Of a stretch of 64,000 bases of DNA, positions 8,119-16,960 are shown one piece after another (positions within the stretch are counted from its first letter, which is position 1; every line of letters begins with the position of its first letter). The notes beneath the pieces are model-generated. The model had not been told where the DNA came from, ran no database searches, and was given only the letters and a program-made list of their open reading frames with translations. Made by a program: the position numbers and the translations under genes. This stretch comes from Clostridiales bacterium 1_7_47FAA (GTDB lineage: Bacteria; Bacillota; Clostridia; Lachnospirales; Lachnospiraceae): contig DS990261.1 in assembly GCA_000155435.1 (NCBI GenBank), positions 180,750 through 244,749 on the forward strand. Direction: 5' to 3'.

Positions 8119-9357
8119 ATGGAGAAATCAATGGATTATAATGTAACTAATTGCACGCAGTGCCCAAGACACTGCCCTATAACGGATCTTCAGTGCAAAA
8201 GGGGAAGACAGTACATGGAACATCTGGGAAATGGGGAAGCCGACGCAGAAGGAGGCCAGGAGAAGATGCACCAGGAAGACGGAATGCAGGAGGGCCAGGG
8301 AGCGTTTGCAGGGCACAGGCGCCCTATGCCGCATGGACATGGCGGGAGCGGGAGACATGGAGAACATGGAATGTGTGAGGAGCAGGGGAAACATGGAATG
8401 TGCGGGGAACAAGAGAGACATGGAGTGTGCGGGGAGCAAGGGAGACATGGAATGAGTGAGGAACAAGGGGGACATGAAATGTGCGGGGGACAAGGGAAAC
8501 ATGGAATGCGTGAGGAGCAAGGCAGAAATGAAATGAGTGAGGAGCAAGGGGGACATGGAATGAGTGGGGAACAAGGCAGACATGGAATGAGTGAGGAGCA
8601 AAGGGGACATGGAATGTGTGAGGAACAAGGCAGACATGGAATGCGTGGGGGACAAGGGAAACATGGAATGCGTGGGGAGCAAGGCAGAAATGAAATGGGT
8701 GAGGAGCAAGGGAAACATGGAATGCGTGGGGAACAAGGCAGACATGGAATGAGTGAGGAACAAGGGGGACATGGAATGCGTGAGGAGCAAAGGGGACATG
8801 GAATGCGTGGGGAACAAGGGAAACATGGAATGCGTGGGGAACAAGGGAGACATGGAATGCGTGAGGAACAAGGGGGACATGAAATGCATGGGGAGTATGG
8901 AAGGCGCAAGGGACATGGAAGGTTCGGCAGGCGTTTGGAGGGTATGGAGGGGGAAGACGGTCTTTCTGCGCTTTTAGGAAAATGCGGCCACTATCTTTAT
9001 CATCGCCCTTATCATGGCCGTGGTCAGGGAAGAATATTGAAAATGCTTTCAGGACAGGAGGAAGTCACACAAAAGGAATTACAGGAAACACTTGGGATTC
9101 AGGCCGGATCGGTCAGCGAGATCATTTCCAAACTGGAGGCCAGGGGATTGGTTGCCAGGGAACGGGATGATGCGGATAAGAGAAGGGTATTGCTAAGAAT
9201 CACGGAAGAGGGTAAAAAGAGGGCGGAGACGGATTTTGATGAAGGCAAGACGGAAGATTTATATGGGGTTTTAAGCGAAGAGGAGCAGGAGACTTTAAAA
9301 GGGCTTCTTGGAAGGCTGCTGGAGAGCTGGGGTATGACGGGCCAGGACCCGCAGTGA
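8119..9357 (+). CDS. MarR-family regulator with Cys motif and His/Met-rich repeat domain
   Basis: The 412-residue protein has three parts. Residues 1-40 carry a cysteine motif, [18 protein letters not shown]. Residues about 82-261 are twenty tandem copies of a nine-residue unit, consensus (G/K/R)HGM-x-(E/G)EQG. From about residue 290 to the end is a MarR winged helix ([20 protein letters not shown], then a D-x-R wing [16 protein letters not shown]). Ordinary MarR proteins are about 140-150 residues, so most of this one is extra. Histidine, methionine and occasional cysteine in every unit suggest metal binding, perhaps copper, nickel or zinc. That is inference. A GAGG-type site precedes the ATG at 8119. 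A TTG at 8113 and an ATG at 8131 are alternatives. Two palindromes flank its promoter. Confidence 0.85.
   Translation: MEKSMDYNVTNCTQCPRHCPITDLQCKRGRQYMEHLGNGEADAEGGQEKMHQEDGMQEGQGAFAGHRRPMPHGHGGSGRHGEHGMCEEQGKHGMCGEQERHGVCGEQGRHGMSEEQGGHEMCGGQGKHGMREEQGRNEMSEEQGGHGMSGEQGRHGMSEEQRGHGMCEEQGRHGMRGGQGKHGMRGEQGRNEMGEEQGKHGMRGEQGRHGMSEEQGGHGMREEQRGHGMRGEQGKHGMRGEQGRHGMREEQGGHEMHGEYGRRKGHGRFGRRLEGMEGEDGLSALLGKCGHYLYHRPYHGRGQGRILKMLSGQEEVTQKELQETLGIQAGSVSEIISKLEARGLVARERDDADKRRVLLRITEEGKKRAETDFDEGKTEDLYGVLSEEEQETLKGLLGRLLESWGMTGQDPQ
8362..8901. repeat. 27-bp coding tandem repeat, 20 copies
   Basis: Twenty consecutive 27-bp units from 8362 to 8901 encode the nine-residue repeats of the MarR-like protein. 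Variation is concentrated at the first, third, fifth and sixth residue of each unit. Because 27 is a multiple of three, long antisense and off-frame reading frames appear across it, but these are not genes. Copy number is likely to vary between strains. Confidence 0.95.
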
Positions 9358-9384
9358 GATGGTAGCCTAAGAGGGGGGAACCAC

Positions 9385-9825
9385 ATGGGGGAGATAACCA
9401 TAAAGAAACTGGAGTTAGGCACAGCTGCATATTGGGCAGCATTTAATCTGAGGAATGAAATCCTGAGAAAGCCCAGGGGACAGAACCTCTATCATGATGA
9501 TTTGTCATATGAAGCATTATCCTCCCATACAGCTGCATTGGAGGATGATAAGGTGATAGGGGCGTCCTGCTGGTATGAGGATGGGGGAAACGGACTTGTT
9601 AAGCATCTTGTGGTGGAGGATGCTGCCAGAGGCAAGGGCGTGGGAACACTGCTCTTAAGGTATGCGGAGGAGGAGATGGTATCCCGGGGAATCAGGAAGT
9701 GCGTGCTGAAGGCAAGGGTATCGGTTACGGGATTTTATGAAAAGCTCGGTTATCATACTGTGGGGGATATCATGCCGGATGATGTGCCGCATATTATGAT
9801 GGAGAAGTGCCTGGGTGAGGATTAA
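9385..9825 (+). CDS. GNAT-family N-acetyltransferase, ElaA-like
   Basis: A 146-residue GNAT protein. LVVEDAARGKGVGTLLLRYAEEE is the acetyl-CoA binding loop (quoted only in part elsewhere), with R-G-K-G-V-G as the signature, and VSVTGFYEKLGYHTVGD is the usual C-terminal strand. Size and pattern resemble ElaA-type acetyltransferases. The substrate is unknown. It begins 27 bp after the MarR gene with a GAGGGGGG site, so it is probably co-transcribed with that regulator and might be its target function. Confidence 0.8.
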   Translation: MGEITIKKLELGTAAYWAAFNLRNEILRKPRGQNLYHDDLSYEALSSHTAALEDDKVIGASCWYEDGGNGLVKHLVVEDAARGKGVGTLLLRYAEEEMVSRGIRKCVLKARVSVTGFYEKLGYHTVGDIMPDDVPHIMMEKCLGED

Positions 9826-9906
9826 GCCTGTCCCAAGGCTCTGCTACAGCTTGATTTAAGGGCTACGGGTAAAATAGTCATAAGGTCCTGTATTTTGTTT
9901 TATATC

Positions 9907-10074
9907 TTATCTTCCAAAGCAGCCGCATTTTCCTGGCAATGGCGAACAGCAGTACCTCCACCACTGCTTCCGGCGTGTGCTCGGAAGCATGGTATGGCCC
10001 AGGTCAAAGGCCAGAAGCAGTGCGCCGGACAGAATCGCAATGAGCAGGATGGCGGCTATTATGTGTCTGTTCAC
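9907..10074 (-). CDS. Small membrane protein next to the Na/Pi transporter
   Basis: A GTG start at 10074, preceded by AAGGA at seven bases, opens a 55-residue frame just 12 bp downstream of the Na/Pi cotransporter stop. It begins MNRHIIAAILLIAILSGALL, a single membrane segment, then a basic, Cys/Trp-containing tail (RRKQWWRYCC). The ribosome site, tight spacing and hydrophobic start favour a real small protein, but I recognise no family. It may instead be the remnant of a longer gene. Confidence 0.45.
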   Translation of the reverse strand: MNRHIIAAILLIAILSGALLLAFDLGHTMLPSTRRKQWWRYCCSPLPGKCGCFGR

Positions 10075-10086
10075 GGTCAGTTCCTT

Positions 10087-11808
10087 TTAAGCAGTCGGAT
10101 TGATATAGGCTTTTGTGTCCCCAAGCTTGGCAAGTGCGCGGGCAATATTGAATACATGGTCGCCGATGCGCTCGTAATCCGTAAGGATTTCAGAATACAG
10201 GATGGAAGTCTCCACATGGCATTTTCCATTCCCCATACGCTCAATCTGGTTGGATCGGTATAAGAGGGTCTTTTCGTCGATTTCCTGTTCCAGAAGCGTG
10301 GCCTGTTCCAGAAGGGAGACACATTCCTGGGACTGATTGAGGAATGCGGTTTTATCCGCTGACAGTGCCTGGGCGCCAAGGCTGCTGGCAGCAAGGTTCT
10401 TTGCGCTGCAGACAAGGTTTATGGCGCGCATGCTGGAATCCCTCATATCAGCCAGTTCCCCCTGGGCCTGTGCCGACAGCTCCAGTCCCCGCTCCATCAT
10501 GGTCTGGGCATAGCCCGCAATGTTCTTGGCATGGTCGCCGATGCGCTCCACATTGCCGCTGATGGTGAATATGCGGCGCAGCGCGTCCACCTCGGCCGGG
10601 TTGTGTTCCACGGTAAGGACCTTGGATATCCGTCTGGAAAGCCGGGCATTGGCAAGGTCAATCTCTTCTTCACGCTTTAAAATCCACTCCAGTTCATCTG
10701 CGCTTTTTTCGCTGAATGCAAGGAATCCCTTATCAACATTTTCAGCTGCCAGGGAAAGCATCTGGCTGATTTCCTCCATCAGCTGCTTTCGGGCAATCAC
10801 AGATACGCCAAGCACATGTTCGGAGGCCAGAAGCTCTTCAAACCAGTGCTCCTCATCCGCTGCCCGCTGGGGCCTGTCAGGAAGAAGCTTTTCGGAAATC
10901 CGCGCCAGCTGCGTACCGAATGGAAGCAGGAGCAGGGTGGTCACAATATTGAACAGCGTATGTACGTTGGCAATCTGCGCAGCCGGATTATCCGGCGTGA
11001 AGGCAGCTACCCAGCTGGTAAAAGGAATCATGATACAGACAATGGTAAATACAGTGGTGCCTATGATATTAAACATCAGGTGGATGAGGGTGGTGCGTTT
11101 TGCATCCCTGTTTGCACCGATGGAGGCCAGCACGGCCGTGATACAGGTGCCGATATTCTGACCAAACAGAACAAATACAGCGCTGTCGATTCCAATAAGC
11201 CCGCTGACAGCCAGGGCCTGCAGGATTCCGACGGACGCGGATGAGGACTGGATGATGGCTGTAAAGCCGGCACCGGCCAGGATTCCCAGGAGGGGATTGG
11301 AGAATCTGGTCATGAGCCGGACAAATCCTTCTGAATTGCGCAGAGGTATCATGGCAGCGCTCATCATGCCCATACCCAGGAAAAGGATGCCAAGCCCGGC
11401 CACGATGCCGCCTGCAAACTGTACCTTTTTCTTTTTAACAAACAGAATCAGGGCAACGCCCACAAATGCAATCAGGGGAGCAATGGCCCCGATATCCAGG
11501 GCAATCAGCTGTCCTGTGATGGTCGTGCCGATATTGGCGCCCATGATGATCCATACCGCCTGTTTCAATGTCATGATCTGGCTATTCACAAACCCCACTA
11601 CCATGACGGTTGTTGCGGATGAGGACTGGATGATTGCAGTGATTCCTGCGCCCACCAGCACCCCAAGGAAACGGTTGGCAGTCAGCCTTTCCAGAATCTG
11701 TTTCATGCGGCTGCCCGCAGCTGCTTCCAGGTTGGTGCTCATCATCTGCATTCCATAAAGGAACAGTGCCAGCCCTCCCAGAAGGCTGAAAAACGATTCA
11801 ATACTCAA
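10087..11808 (-). CDS. Na/Pi cotransporter family protein with PhoU-like domain
   Basis: The 573-residue protein has two Na_Pi_cotrans repeats, each with the QSSSA motif (GITAIIQSSSATTVMVVGF and FTAIIQSSSASVGILQAL), followed by a C-terminal helical PhoU-like domain from about residue 340. The family moves phosphate, or sometimes other anions, with sodium across the membrane. The TTG at 11808 is chosen as start because AGAGGAGG lies directly ahead and the protein then begins at the first membrane helix. The upstream in-frame ATG at 11883 would add a hydrophilic tail that overlaps a large hairpin. A small membrane gene follows at 12 bp. Confidence 0.85.
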   Translation of the reverse strand: MSIESFFSLLGGLALFLYGMQMMSTNLEAAAGSRMKQILERLTANRFLGVLVGAGITAIIQSSSATTVMVVGFVNSQIMTLKQAVWIIMGANIGTTITGQLIALDIGAIAPLIAFVGVALILFVKKKKVQFAGGIVAGLGILFLGMGMMSAAMIPLRNSEGFVRLMTRFSNPLLGILAGAGFTAIIQSSSASVGILQALAVSGLIGIDSAVFVLFGQNIGTCITAVLASIGANRDAKRTTLIHLMFNIIGTTVFTIVCIMIPFTSWVAAFTPDNPAAQIANVHTLFNIVTTLLLLPFGTQLARISEKLLPDRPQRAADEEHWFEELLASEHVLGVSVIARKQLMEEISQMLSLAAENVDKGFLAFSEKSADELEWILKREEEIDLANARLSRRISKVLTVEHNPAEVDALRRIFTISGNVERIGDHAKNIAGYAQTMMERGLELSAQAQGELADMRDSSMRAINLVCSAKNLAASSLGAQALSADKTAFLNQSQECVSLLEQATLLEQEIDEKTLLYRSNQIERMGNGKCHVETSILYSEILTDYERIGDHVFNIARALAKLGDTKAYINPTA

Positions 11809-11841
11809 AATGATTCCTCCTCTGAATTCATGGATTATTTC

Positions 11842-11892
11842 AAAAAGACATAGCCTGCATCCGTGTAAACGAGTGCAGGTCATGTCTTTTTA
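11842..11892. other. Large hairpin in the leader of the Na/Pi gene
   Basis: Arms 11842-11863 and 11870-11892 form a stem of about 20 pairs with a few mismatches, ending in T-runs on both strands (GTCTTTTT). It lies 34 bp upstream of the Na/Pi start and could be an attenuator for that gene, or the terminator of the DUF6774 gene upstream. The rest of the 324-bp gap (11809-12132) holds no convincing gene or consensus promoter. Confidence 0.6.
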
Positions 11893-12132
11893 ATCACATA
11901 GATTTATTAAAATGTAACTCAACTGGAATGTGATCAGCATCGCATCCGTTGTCCATAGGTATGTCATTTCCTTTCTGTCTTATGTGGATCATGTACTGGC
12001 CCTGATGGCATTATATGGGGACAGCATGGCGGATGTCAATCGTATGGACGCAATATTAACGACACTTTAATGGCAGAGGGAAACCCGGCAGGCTAAGTAA
12101 GGCGCCTGCAGGGTTGGACTTGGCACTGGTTC

Positions 12133-12309
12133 CTATTCCTTGGTATCTTTGGGCGGACAGCACAGGGCCTGGTGGGCGGCAATGGTAGCTAATGTGTCGC
12201 CCAGCTGCATGAAGATGGAACTGATCAGTGCGATTTCCTCAGGGCTTTTGCCCTCGGCAATGCAGCATGCCAAAGTCGATACGGAAAGAGCAAGTTCACA
12301 GGATTGCAT
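12133..12309 (-). CDS. Small DUF6774-like protein
   Basis: A 58-residue protein beginning MQSCELALSVSTLACCIAEG and containing MQLGDTLATIAAHQA. This resembles the short DUF6774 proteins common in Lachnospiraceae, whose function is unknown. The ATG at 12309 follows GAGGTG. An upstream in-frame ATG at 12483 gives an implausible extension that runs over the divergent DeoR promoter. Confidence 0.65.
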   Translation of the reverse strand: MQSCELALSVSTLACCIAEGKSPEEIALISSIFMQLGDTLATIAAHQALCCPPKDTKE

Positions 12310-12386
12310 GATATTCACCTCACATAATGGTATGCGGGGAATCGGGGATGTAGAATAAAAGCTGTATTTTACCGGGCGCCTTGCGG

Positions 12387-12415
12387 TAGACAGTTTTTTT
12401 GATTCGTTATATAAT
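12387..12415 (+). promoter_or_regulatory. Promoter for the first DeoR gene
   Basis: TAGACA at 12387-12392, a 17-bp spacer and TATAAT at 12410-12415 lie 32 bp before the start at 12447. Confidence 0.65.
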
Positions 12416-12446
12416 AAAACAAGAATCTGAAAAGCGAGGTAAATGC

Positions 12447-13232
12447 ATGCTTGCAAAGGAGCGCCAGGATGAGATATTTTCAATCATAAAACAGAAAAAA
12501 GCAATCAAGATGTCCGATGTTGTTAAGAAATACCAGGTATCCCACGAAACTGCAAGGCGGGATTTGGAAGTCCTTCAGGAACAGGGGCTGATTAAGCGGG
12601 TCTATGGAGGTGCTGTTTTATCTGAACAGGTCCCTTCCATGGCAGGGATGGCAGAACCCCCGTGTATTGTGGATGCTTCCAGTTCCGTGGAGCGGGAGGC
12701 CATTGGGCGGGAAGCGGCGAAGCTGGTGAAGGAAGGGGACACGGTGCTCCTCTCAGTTGGTTCCACCGTGCTGCAGATTGCCAAACATATCCGCGATATA
12801 AAACATATCACGGTCCTCACCAATTCCATTTTCGTGCTCAATGAACTGATTGATTCGGATGTGCGGATGTTTGTGCTGGGAGGTTGTGTCAACAGCAGCG
12901 AGTACGACATGGAAGGCCATCTGACCGTGGAGGCCCTGAAGCATTTCTGTGTGGACATTGCATTTATCTGTGCAGGGGGAATCACCAAAGAAAACGGGGT
13001 TTCTGATTATAACTGTGAGGTGGCCCAGGTTAATAAAGCCATATTGAGCCGTGCCAGGAAAACCGTGCTTGTGGCCCATGCCAAAAAGTTCGGCACTGAC
13101 TCCTTCAGCGTGACATGCCCGCTGGACAGCATCCACACCATCATATCTGACAGCACACTATCCCAGGGATACGTGCGCTGCCTGCAGGAAAAGGGGATTG
13201 AACTGATTTTGGCAGATGTGGGACAGGTATAG
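12447..13232 (+). CDS. DeoR/GlpR-family transcriptional regulator (first copy)
   Basis: A 261-residue DeoR protein. The N-terminal winged helix (KMSDVVKKYQVSHETARRDL, then GLIKRVYGGAV) is canonical. The C-terminal sugar-phosphate sensor domain is present, but its phosphate-loop motif reads SVGSTV instead of the D-x-G-T-T seen in the two other DeoR proteins of this window, so effector binding may differ. The start at 12447 follows GAGGT. A second DeoR gene begins 62 bp later and the EutH-type operon follows, which suggests control of that operon by a phosphorylated intermediate. Confidence 0.85.
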   Translation: MLAKERQDEIFSIIKQKKAIKMSDVVKKYQVSHETARRDLEVLQEQGLIKRVYGGAVLSEQVPSMAGMAEPPCIVDASSSVEREAIGREAAKLVKEGDTVLLSVGSTVLQIAKHIRDIKHITVLTNSIFVLNELIDSDVRMFVLGGCVNSSEYDMEGHLTVEALKHFCVDIAFICAGGITKENGVSDYNCEVAQVNKAILSRARKTVLVAHAKKFGTDSFSVTCPLDSIHTIISDSTLSQGYVRCLQEKGIELILADVGQV

Positions 13233-13294
13233 ATGCCGGCCGGGGATTTATGTGGATTTGTTTGGAATTTATGAAATGTTACACAGGAGGGATT

Positions 13295-14059
13295 ATGCTG
13301 CAGGAACGGCGGAATAAAGTCATGGAGCTACTGCGTGATGATGGGATTGTAAAAGTCAGTGAACTTATGAAGCTTTTTAATGTATCCATTGAAACGGTCA
13401 GAAGGGACCTTGAATATATGGAGGAACACGGTATGCTGAGCCGGGTATACGGAGGCGCGGTTCCGGCTCAGCCAAGGGCTACGGAGCCATCCTATTCTGC
13501 CAGGGAGATTAAGCATTTTAAAGAAAAAAAGGCCATTGGGGAAAAAGCAGTGGAACTGGTCAGGGACGAGGACGTGATTGCGGTGGACATAGGAACCACG
13601 ACCCTGGAATTTGCAAAGGCCCTGGTGGGAAAAAGAAAGGTGACGGTCCTCACCAATTCCATGAAGATAGCAATGGTCCTGTCCGAAGACAGTAATATAC
13701 GCGTCATCATGCTGGGCGGGGAAGTGAGGAGCGGGGAGTTTTCCGTGTCCGGTTACATGACGGATGATAATGTAAGCCACTTTATTACGGATAAGTATTT
13801 TCTGGGGGTTGGCGGGCTCAGCCTTACAAAGGGGATTACGGATTACCACATGGCTGAGTCTAACCACAGGAGGATTGTGATTGCGAATACGCAGAAAGTC
13901 ATAGCGCTTGCGGACCACAGCAAGGTAGGAGCGGTTGCAATGAATAAAATATGTGGATTGGAGCAGGTTGATACAATTGTGACCGATTCAAGTGTGGATT
14001 CTGTGGTGGTTGAAAAATTAACAGGTATGGATATTGAAGTAATACAGGTAAAAGCGTAG
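13295..14059 (+). CDS. DeoR/GlpR-family transcriptional regulator (second copy)
   Basis: The 254-residue protein has the DeoR helix-turn-helix (KVSELMKLFNVSIETVRRDL, GMLSRVYGGAV) and a full sensor domain with VDIGTTTLEFAK as the phosphosugar loop and GGLSLTKGITDYHMAE near the C-terminus. AGGAGGG directly precedes the ATG at 13295. It is probably co-transcribed with the first DeoR gene, and its transcript ends at the terminator at 14081-14120. Regulation of the EutH operon 260 bp downstream is inferred from position. Confidence 0.85.
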   Translation: MLQERRNKVMELLRDDGIVKVSELMKLFNVSIETVRRDLEYMEEHGMLSRVYGGAVPAQPRATEPSYSAREIKHFKEKKAIGEKAVELVRDEDVIAVDIGTTTLEFAKALVGKRKVTVLTNSMKIAMVLSEDSNIRVIMLGGEVRSGEFSVSGYMTDDNVSHFITDKYFLGVGGLSLTKGITDYHMAESNHRRIVIANTQKVIALADHSKVGAVAMNKICGLEQVDTIVTDSSVDSVVVEKLTGMDIEVIQVKA

Positions 14060-14080
14060 AATAACTAGGGAAAAATGGCA

Positions 14081-14120
14081 AACAGCGGGTTGCAATGTGA
14101 TGGCAGCCCGCTGTTTTTTT
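14081..14120 (+). terminator. Rho-independent terminator after the two DeoR genes
   Basis: Stem 14081-14093 (AACAGCGGGTTGC) pairs with 14103-14115 with one G-T pair, and is followed by a run of Ts to 14120. Confidence 0.85.
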
Positions 14121-14191
14121 ACTCTTAACCGGTGTTGTATGATAAAAAAATGTCAATTATGTGGGATTGGATGCAACTAAAACCGTCAAAA

Positions 14192-14283
14192 TGCACAAAA
14201 GCACAAGCTTAATATTTGTTAAAATGTGGATTGATGTGGAAGTTTGTATGGATTATAATTGAATCAAACATAAGTGCACAAAA
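14192..14283 (+). promoter_or_regulatory. Promoter and possible operators of the first EutH operon
   Basis: TTGATG (14231-14236), 17-bp spacer and TATAAT (14254-14259) form the promoter. The nonamer TGCACAAAA occurs on both sides, at 14192-14200 and 14275-14283, 83 bp apart, and a third partial copy (GCACAA) adjoins the first. Such direct repeats suit DeoR-type operators, but this is only inference from placement. Confidence 0.55.
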
Positions 14284-14316
14284 TGTTATCAAAAATACAA
14301 CACAAGGAGGCGGGTA

Positions 14317-15429
14317 ATGTCATTTAATGAAATTATTATGTGGGTTATGGCAATAGGTTTGTTAATTGGTGCGGTCGACAAGATAACGGGCGACCATCTT
14401 GGTCTTGGGGAAAAGTTTGACGAAGGCTTCAACGCAATGGGACCGCTGGCGCTGGGCATGGTGGGGATTGTCTGTCTGGCACCCGTAATATCCAAAGTAC
14501 TGGGACCCGTTATCATTCCTGCGTTTGAGGCATTAGGAGCAGACCCGGCCATGTTTGCTTCTATTCTGGCTAATGACATGGGGGGATATTCACTTGCGGT
14601 GGAACTGGCAAAGAGTGAGCAGGCGGGCCTGCTTTCCGGTAACATAGTGGCTTCCATGCTGGGATGTACGCTGGTTTTCTCCATCCCGGTGGGACTTGGA
14701 CTGATAGAGAAAGAAGACCAGACCTATTTTTCCAAAGGCCTTCTGATTGGACTTATAACCATACCTGTGGGGAGTATCCTGGGCGGGCTTGCCGCAGGAT
14801 TCCCTGTGGGGCTTGTGCTTAAGAATATCATTCCTATCATCATACTGTCCGTACTTCTTGTATTGGGACTGAGGTTCATACCGGACCAGATGATTAAAGG
14901 ATGTATGCTTTTTGGGAAATTCATAACAATTGTCATTTATATCGGACTGGCGGCAGCGGCATTTGAGTTTCTGACCGGTAAGGTCCTGATACCAGGCATG
15001 GCGCCGATTATGGAAGGAATGGAAGCAATTGCCGGAATCGGAATCGTACTTCTTGGCACATTCCCCTTCCTTACCATTGCCACCAAGGTGCTGGACCGTC
15101 CGCTGAACGCACTGGGACAGCGGATTGGATTAGACGCAACCAGTGCGGCAGGTCTGGTGTTCACCCTTGCCAACTCAGTTCCTGTATACACCATGATGAA
15201 GGACATGAAGAAGAAGGGGATTATTGTAAATACAGCATGGCTTGTCCCTGCAACAGCAGCCCTTGGGGACCATCTTGGGTTTACGGCAGGGGTCAGGCCG
15301 GATATGATCACACCGGTGGTACTGGGTAAGATTGCAGCAGGCGTGCTTGCGGTTATCCTGGCCTTGGTCATCTGCAGGGGCATGGATGAACCGGTGGATA
15401 AAACAGAGGGGAAGGCAGTAAAAGCATGA
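14317..15429 (+). CDS. EutH-family permease (first copy)
   Basis: The 370-residue, roughly ten-helix protein matches E. coli EutH over most of its length, including FNEIIMWVMAIGLLIGAVDK, FDEGFNAMGPLALGMVGIV, the ILANDMGGYSLAVELAK segment and TAALGDHLGFTAGV. EutH transports ethanolamine, but no ethanolamine ammonia lyase or microcompartment genes are present here. It heads a run of five or six genes for a GlpK-like kinase and GlpA/GlpB-like flavoproteins with gaps of 3-16 bp, so it more likely imports a hydroxylated substrate for that kinase. Start after AAGGAGG. Confidence 0.85.
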   Translation: MSFNEIIMWVMAIGLLIGAVDKITGDHLGLGEKFDEGFNAMGPLALGMVGIVCLAPVISKVLGPVIIPAFEALGADPAMFASILANDMGGYSLAVELAKSEQAGLLSGNIVASMLGCTLVFSIPVGLGLIEKEDQTYFSKGLLIGLITIPVGSILGGLAAGFPVGLVLKNIIPIIILSVLLVLGLRFIPDQMIKGCMLFGKFITIVIYIGLAAAAFEFLTGKVLIPGMAPIMEGMEAIAGIGIVLLGTFPFLTIATKVLDRPLNALGQRIGLDATSAAGLVFTLANSVPVYTMMKDMKKKGIIVNTAWLVPATAALGDHLGFTAGVRPDMITPVVLGKIAAGVLAVILALVICRGMDEPVDKTEGKAVKA

Positions 15430-15443
15430 TAGGAGGGGAATGA

Positions 15444-16946
15444 ATGAAAAAATATTATCTGGGGCTTGACCAGGGGACAACTGGAACGACCGTTATGATT
15501 TTTGACGAGGACTGGAATAAGGTTGCAAGAGGATACAAGGAACATACCCAGTATTATCCGGAACCGGGCTGGGTGGAGCATGATCCCATGGAGATATGGC
15601 AGAATATCCTGGAAACCATCGATATGGCGGCGAAGGAAGCCGGGATTTCAAAGGAGGAACTGACCTGCATCGGTCTGGATAACCAGGGGGAGACAGTAAT
15701 GCTGTGGGACCGTATCTCCGGAGTGCCCGTGTATAACGCCATTGTGTGGCAGGACCGCAGGACCGCACAGATGGCAGGGGAGATTTCCCGTACCCACGGC
15801 GAGATGATACGCGAAAAAACCGGACTGATTGTGGATGCATATTTCAGCGCCACGAAGATAAAGTGGATAATTGACAATGTGGAAGGTGTTAAGGAGAAGA
15901 TAGAAAAGGGCCGCATCATCGCAGGCACCCTGGACACATGGATGATATGGAAGCTGACCCATGGCAGGGTGTGCGTGACAGATTATTCCACTGCAAGCCG
16001 TACCATGCTTCTGAACATACATACAGGGAAGTGGGATGAGGAAATCCTTGAGGTCCTTGGAATCCCGGAGGGCATCCTGCCGGAAATCCATGACAGCGCA
16101 AAACTCTATGGATATACGGACCCCCTGGACTTTTTTGGGGCCATTATCCCCATATCCGGTTCGGTTGTGGACCAGCAGGCCGCGCTTTTTGGCCAGGCCT
16201 GTTTTAAGAAGGGCACGGTTAAGACCACATATGGTACGGGCTGTTTCATGCTGATGAATACAGGTGATAAGCCGGTATACTCCAAGAACGGGCTTCTCAC
16301 AACCGTTGGCTGGGGACTTGACGGAGGGAAAACCACATTTGCACTGGACGCAGGAATCTACATAGCCGGGGCAGCCGTCCAGTGGCTGCGGGATAAATTA
16401 AAGATAATTGAAAATGCTGCTGAAACAGAAAGCATGGCAAAATCAGTGCCCGACACTGCGGGAGTTTATTTTGTGCCTGCATTTTCCGGCCTGGCGGCTC
16501 CCCACTGGGACCAGTACGCCAGAGGCACCCTGGTGGGTATCACGGGCGGAACGGAGAAGGAGCATATTGTCAGGGCAACCCTTGAGAGCATGGCGTACCA
16601 GGTTAAGGATAACCTGGATGTACTGGAAAAGGATTCCGGCATACCCATCGAGGTGATGAGGGTGGATGGAGGTGCGTCAGTCAACGGGTTCCTGATGCAG
16701 TTCCAGGCAGATATCCTGGGGATTCCGGTTGAGGTCCCTGTGATAACGGACACGACCGCCCTGGGGGCAGCCTATCTGGCGGCTTACGGCATAGGCGAGT
16801 TCCATGACATTAATGAACTGGAGCAGAACTGGAAAATGGATAAAAGATACGAGCCGCAGATGGATGCAGGGACAAGGGAGCGTCTGCTTCATGATTGGCA
16901 CCGGGCCGTGGAACGCTCTAAAGAGTGGATTGAAGTGGAAGAATAG
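15444..16946 (+). CDS. FGGY kinase, glycerol-kinase-like (first copy)
   Basis: The 500-residue protein aligns with GlpK along its whole length: DQGTTGTT phosphate loop near residue 9, PGWVEHDPMEIW, YNAIVWQDRRTA, DAYFSATKIKWI, TYGTGCFMLMNTG and DGGASVNGFLMQFQ. Of the residues that hold glycerol in E. coli GlpK, Glu84, Trp103, Tyr135, Asp245 and Gln246 have counterparts here (E83, W102, Y133, D243, Q244). Arg83 is replaced by glycine (NQGET for NQRET). The true substrate may therefore be a different polyol, alcohol or glycerol derivative. It sits 14 bp after the EutH gene and 14 bp before the GlpA-like gene. Confidence 0.85.
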   Translation: MKKYYLGLDQGTTGTTVMIFDEDWNKVARGYKEHTQYYPEPGWVEHDPMEIWQNILETIDMAAKEAGISKEELTCIGLDNQGETVMLWDRISGVPVYNAIVWQDRRTAQMAGEISRTHGEMIREKTGLIVDAYFSATKIKWIIDNVEGVKEKIEKGRIIAGTLDTWMIWKLTHGRVCVTDYSTASRTMLLNIHTGKWDEEILEVLGIPEGILPEIHDSAKLYGYTDPLDFFGAIIPISGSVVDQQAALFGQACFKKGTVKTTYGTGCFMLMNTGDKPVYSKNGLLTTVGWGLDGGKTTFALDAGIYIAGAAVQWLRDKLKIIENAAETESMAKSVPDTAGVYFVPAFSGLAAPHWDQYARGTLVGITGGTEKEHIVRATLESMAYQVKDNLDVLEKDSGIPIEVMRVDGGASVNGFLMQFQADILGIPVEVPVITDTTALGAAYLAAYGIGEFHDINELEQNWKMDKRYEPQMDAGTRERLLHDWHRAVERSKEWIEVEE

Positions 16947-16960
16947 AGGAGGATGGGAAC

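Noticed and set aside
8362-8901. Possible CRISPR-like array
   Set aside because: Units are contiguous with no spacers and encode an in-frame protein repeat. No cas genes are present.
8128-8916. Long antisense reading frames of 240-260 codons across the MarR repeat region
   Set aside because: They result from a 27-bp repeat that keeps all frames open, consist of low-complexity Pro/Cys/Ser/His strings, and lack ribosome sites.
11940-12060. Possible small plus-strand frame ending at 12060
   Set aside because: No ribosome site at usable distance and no recognisable protein pattern.
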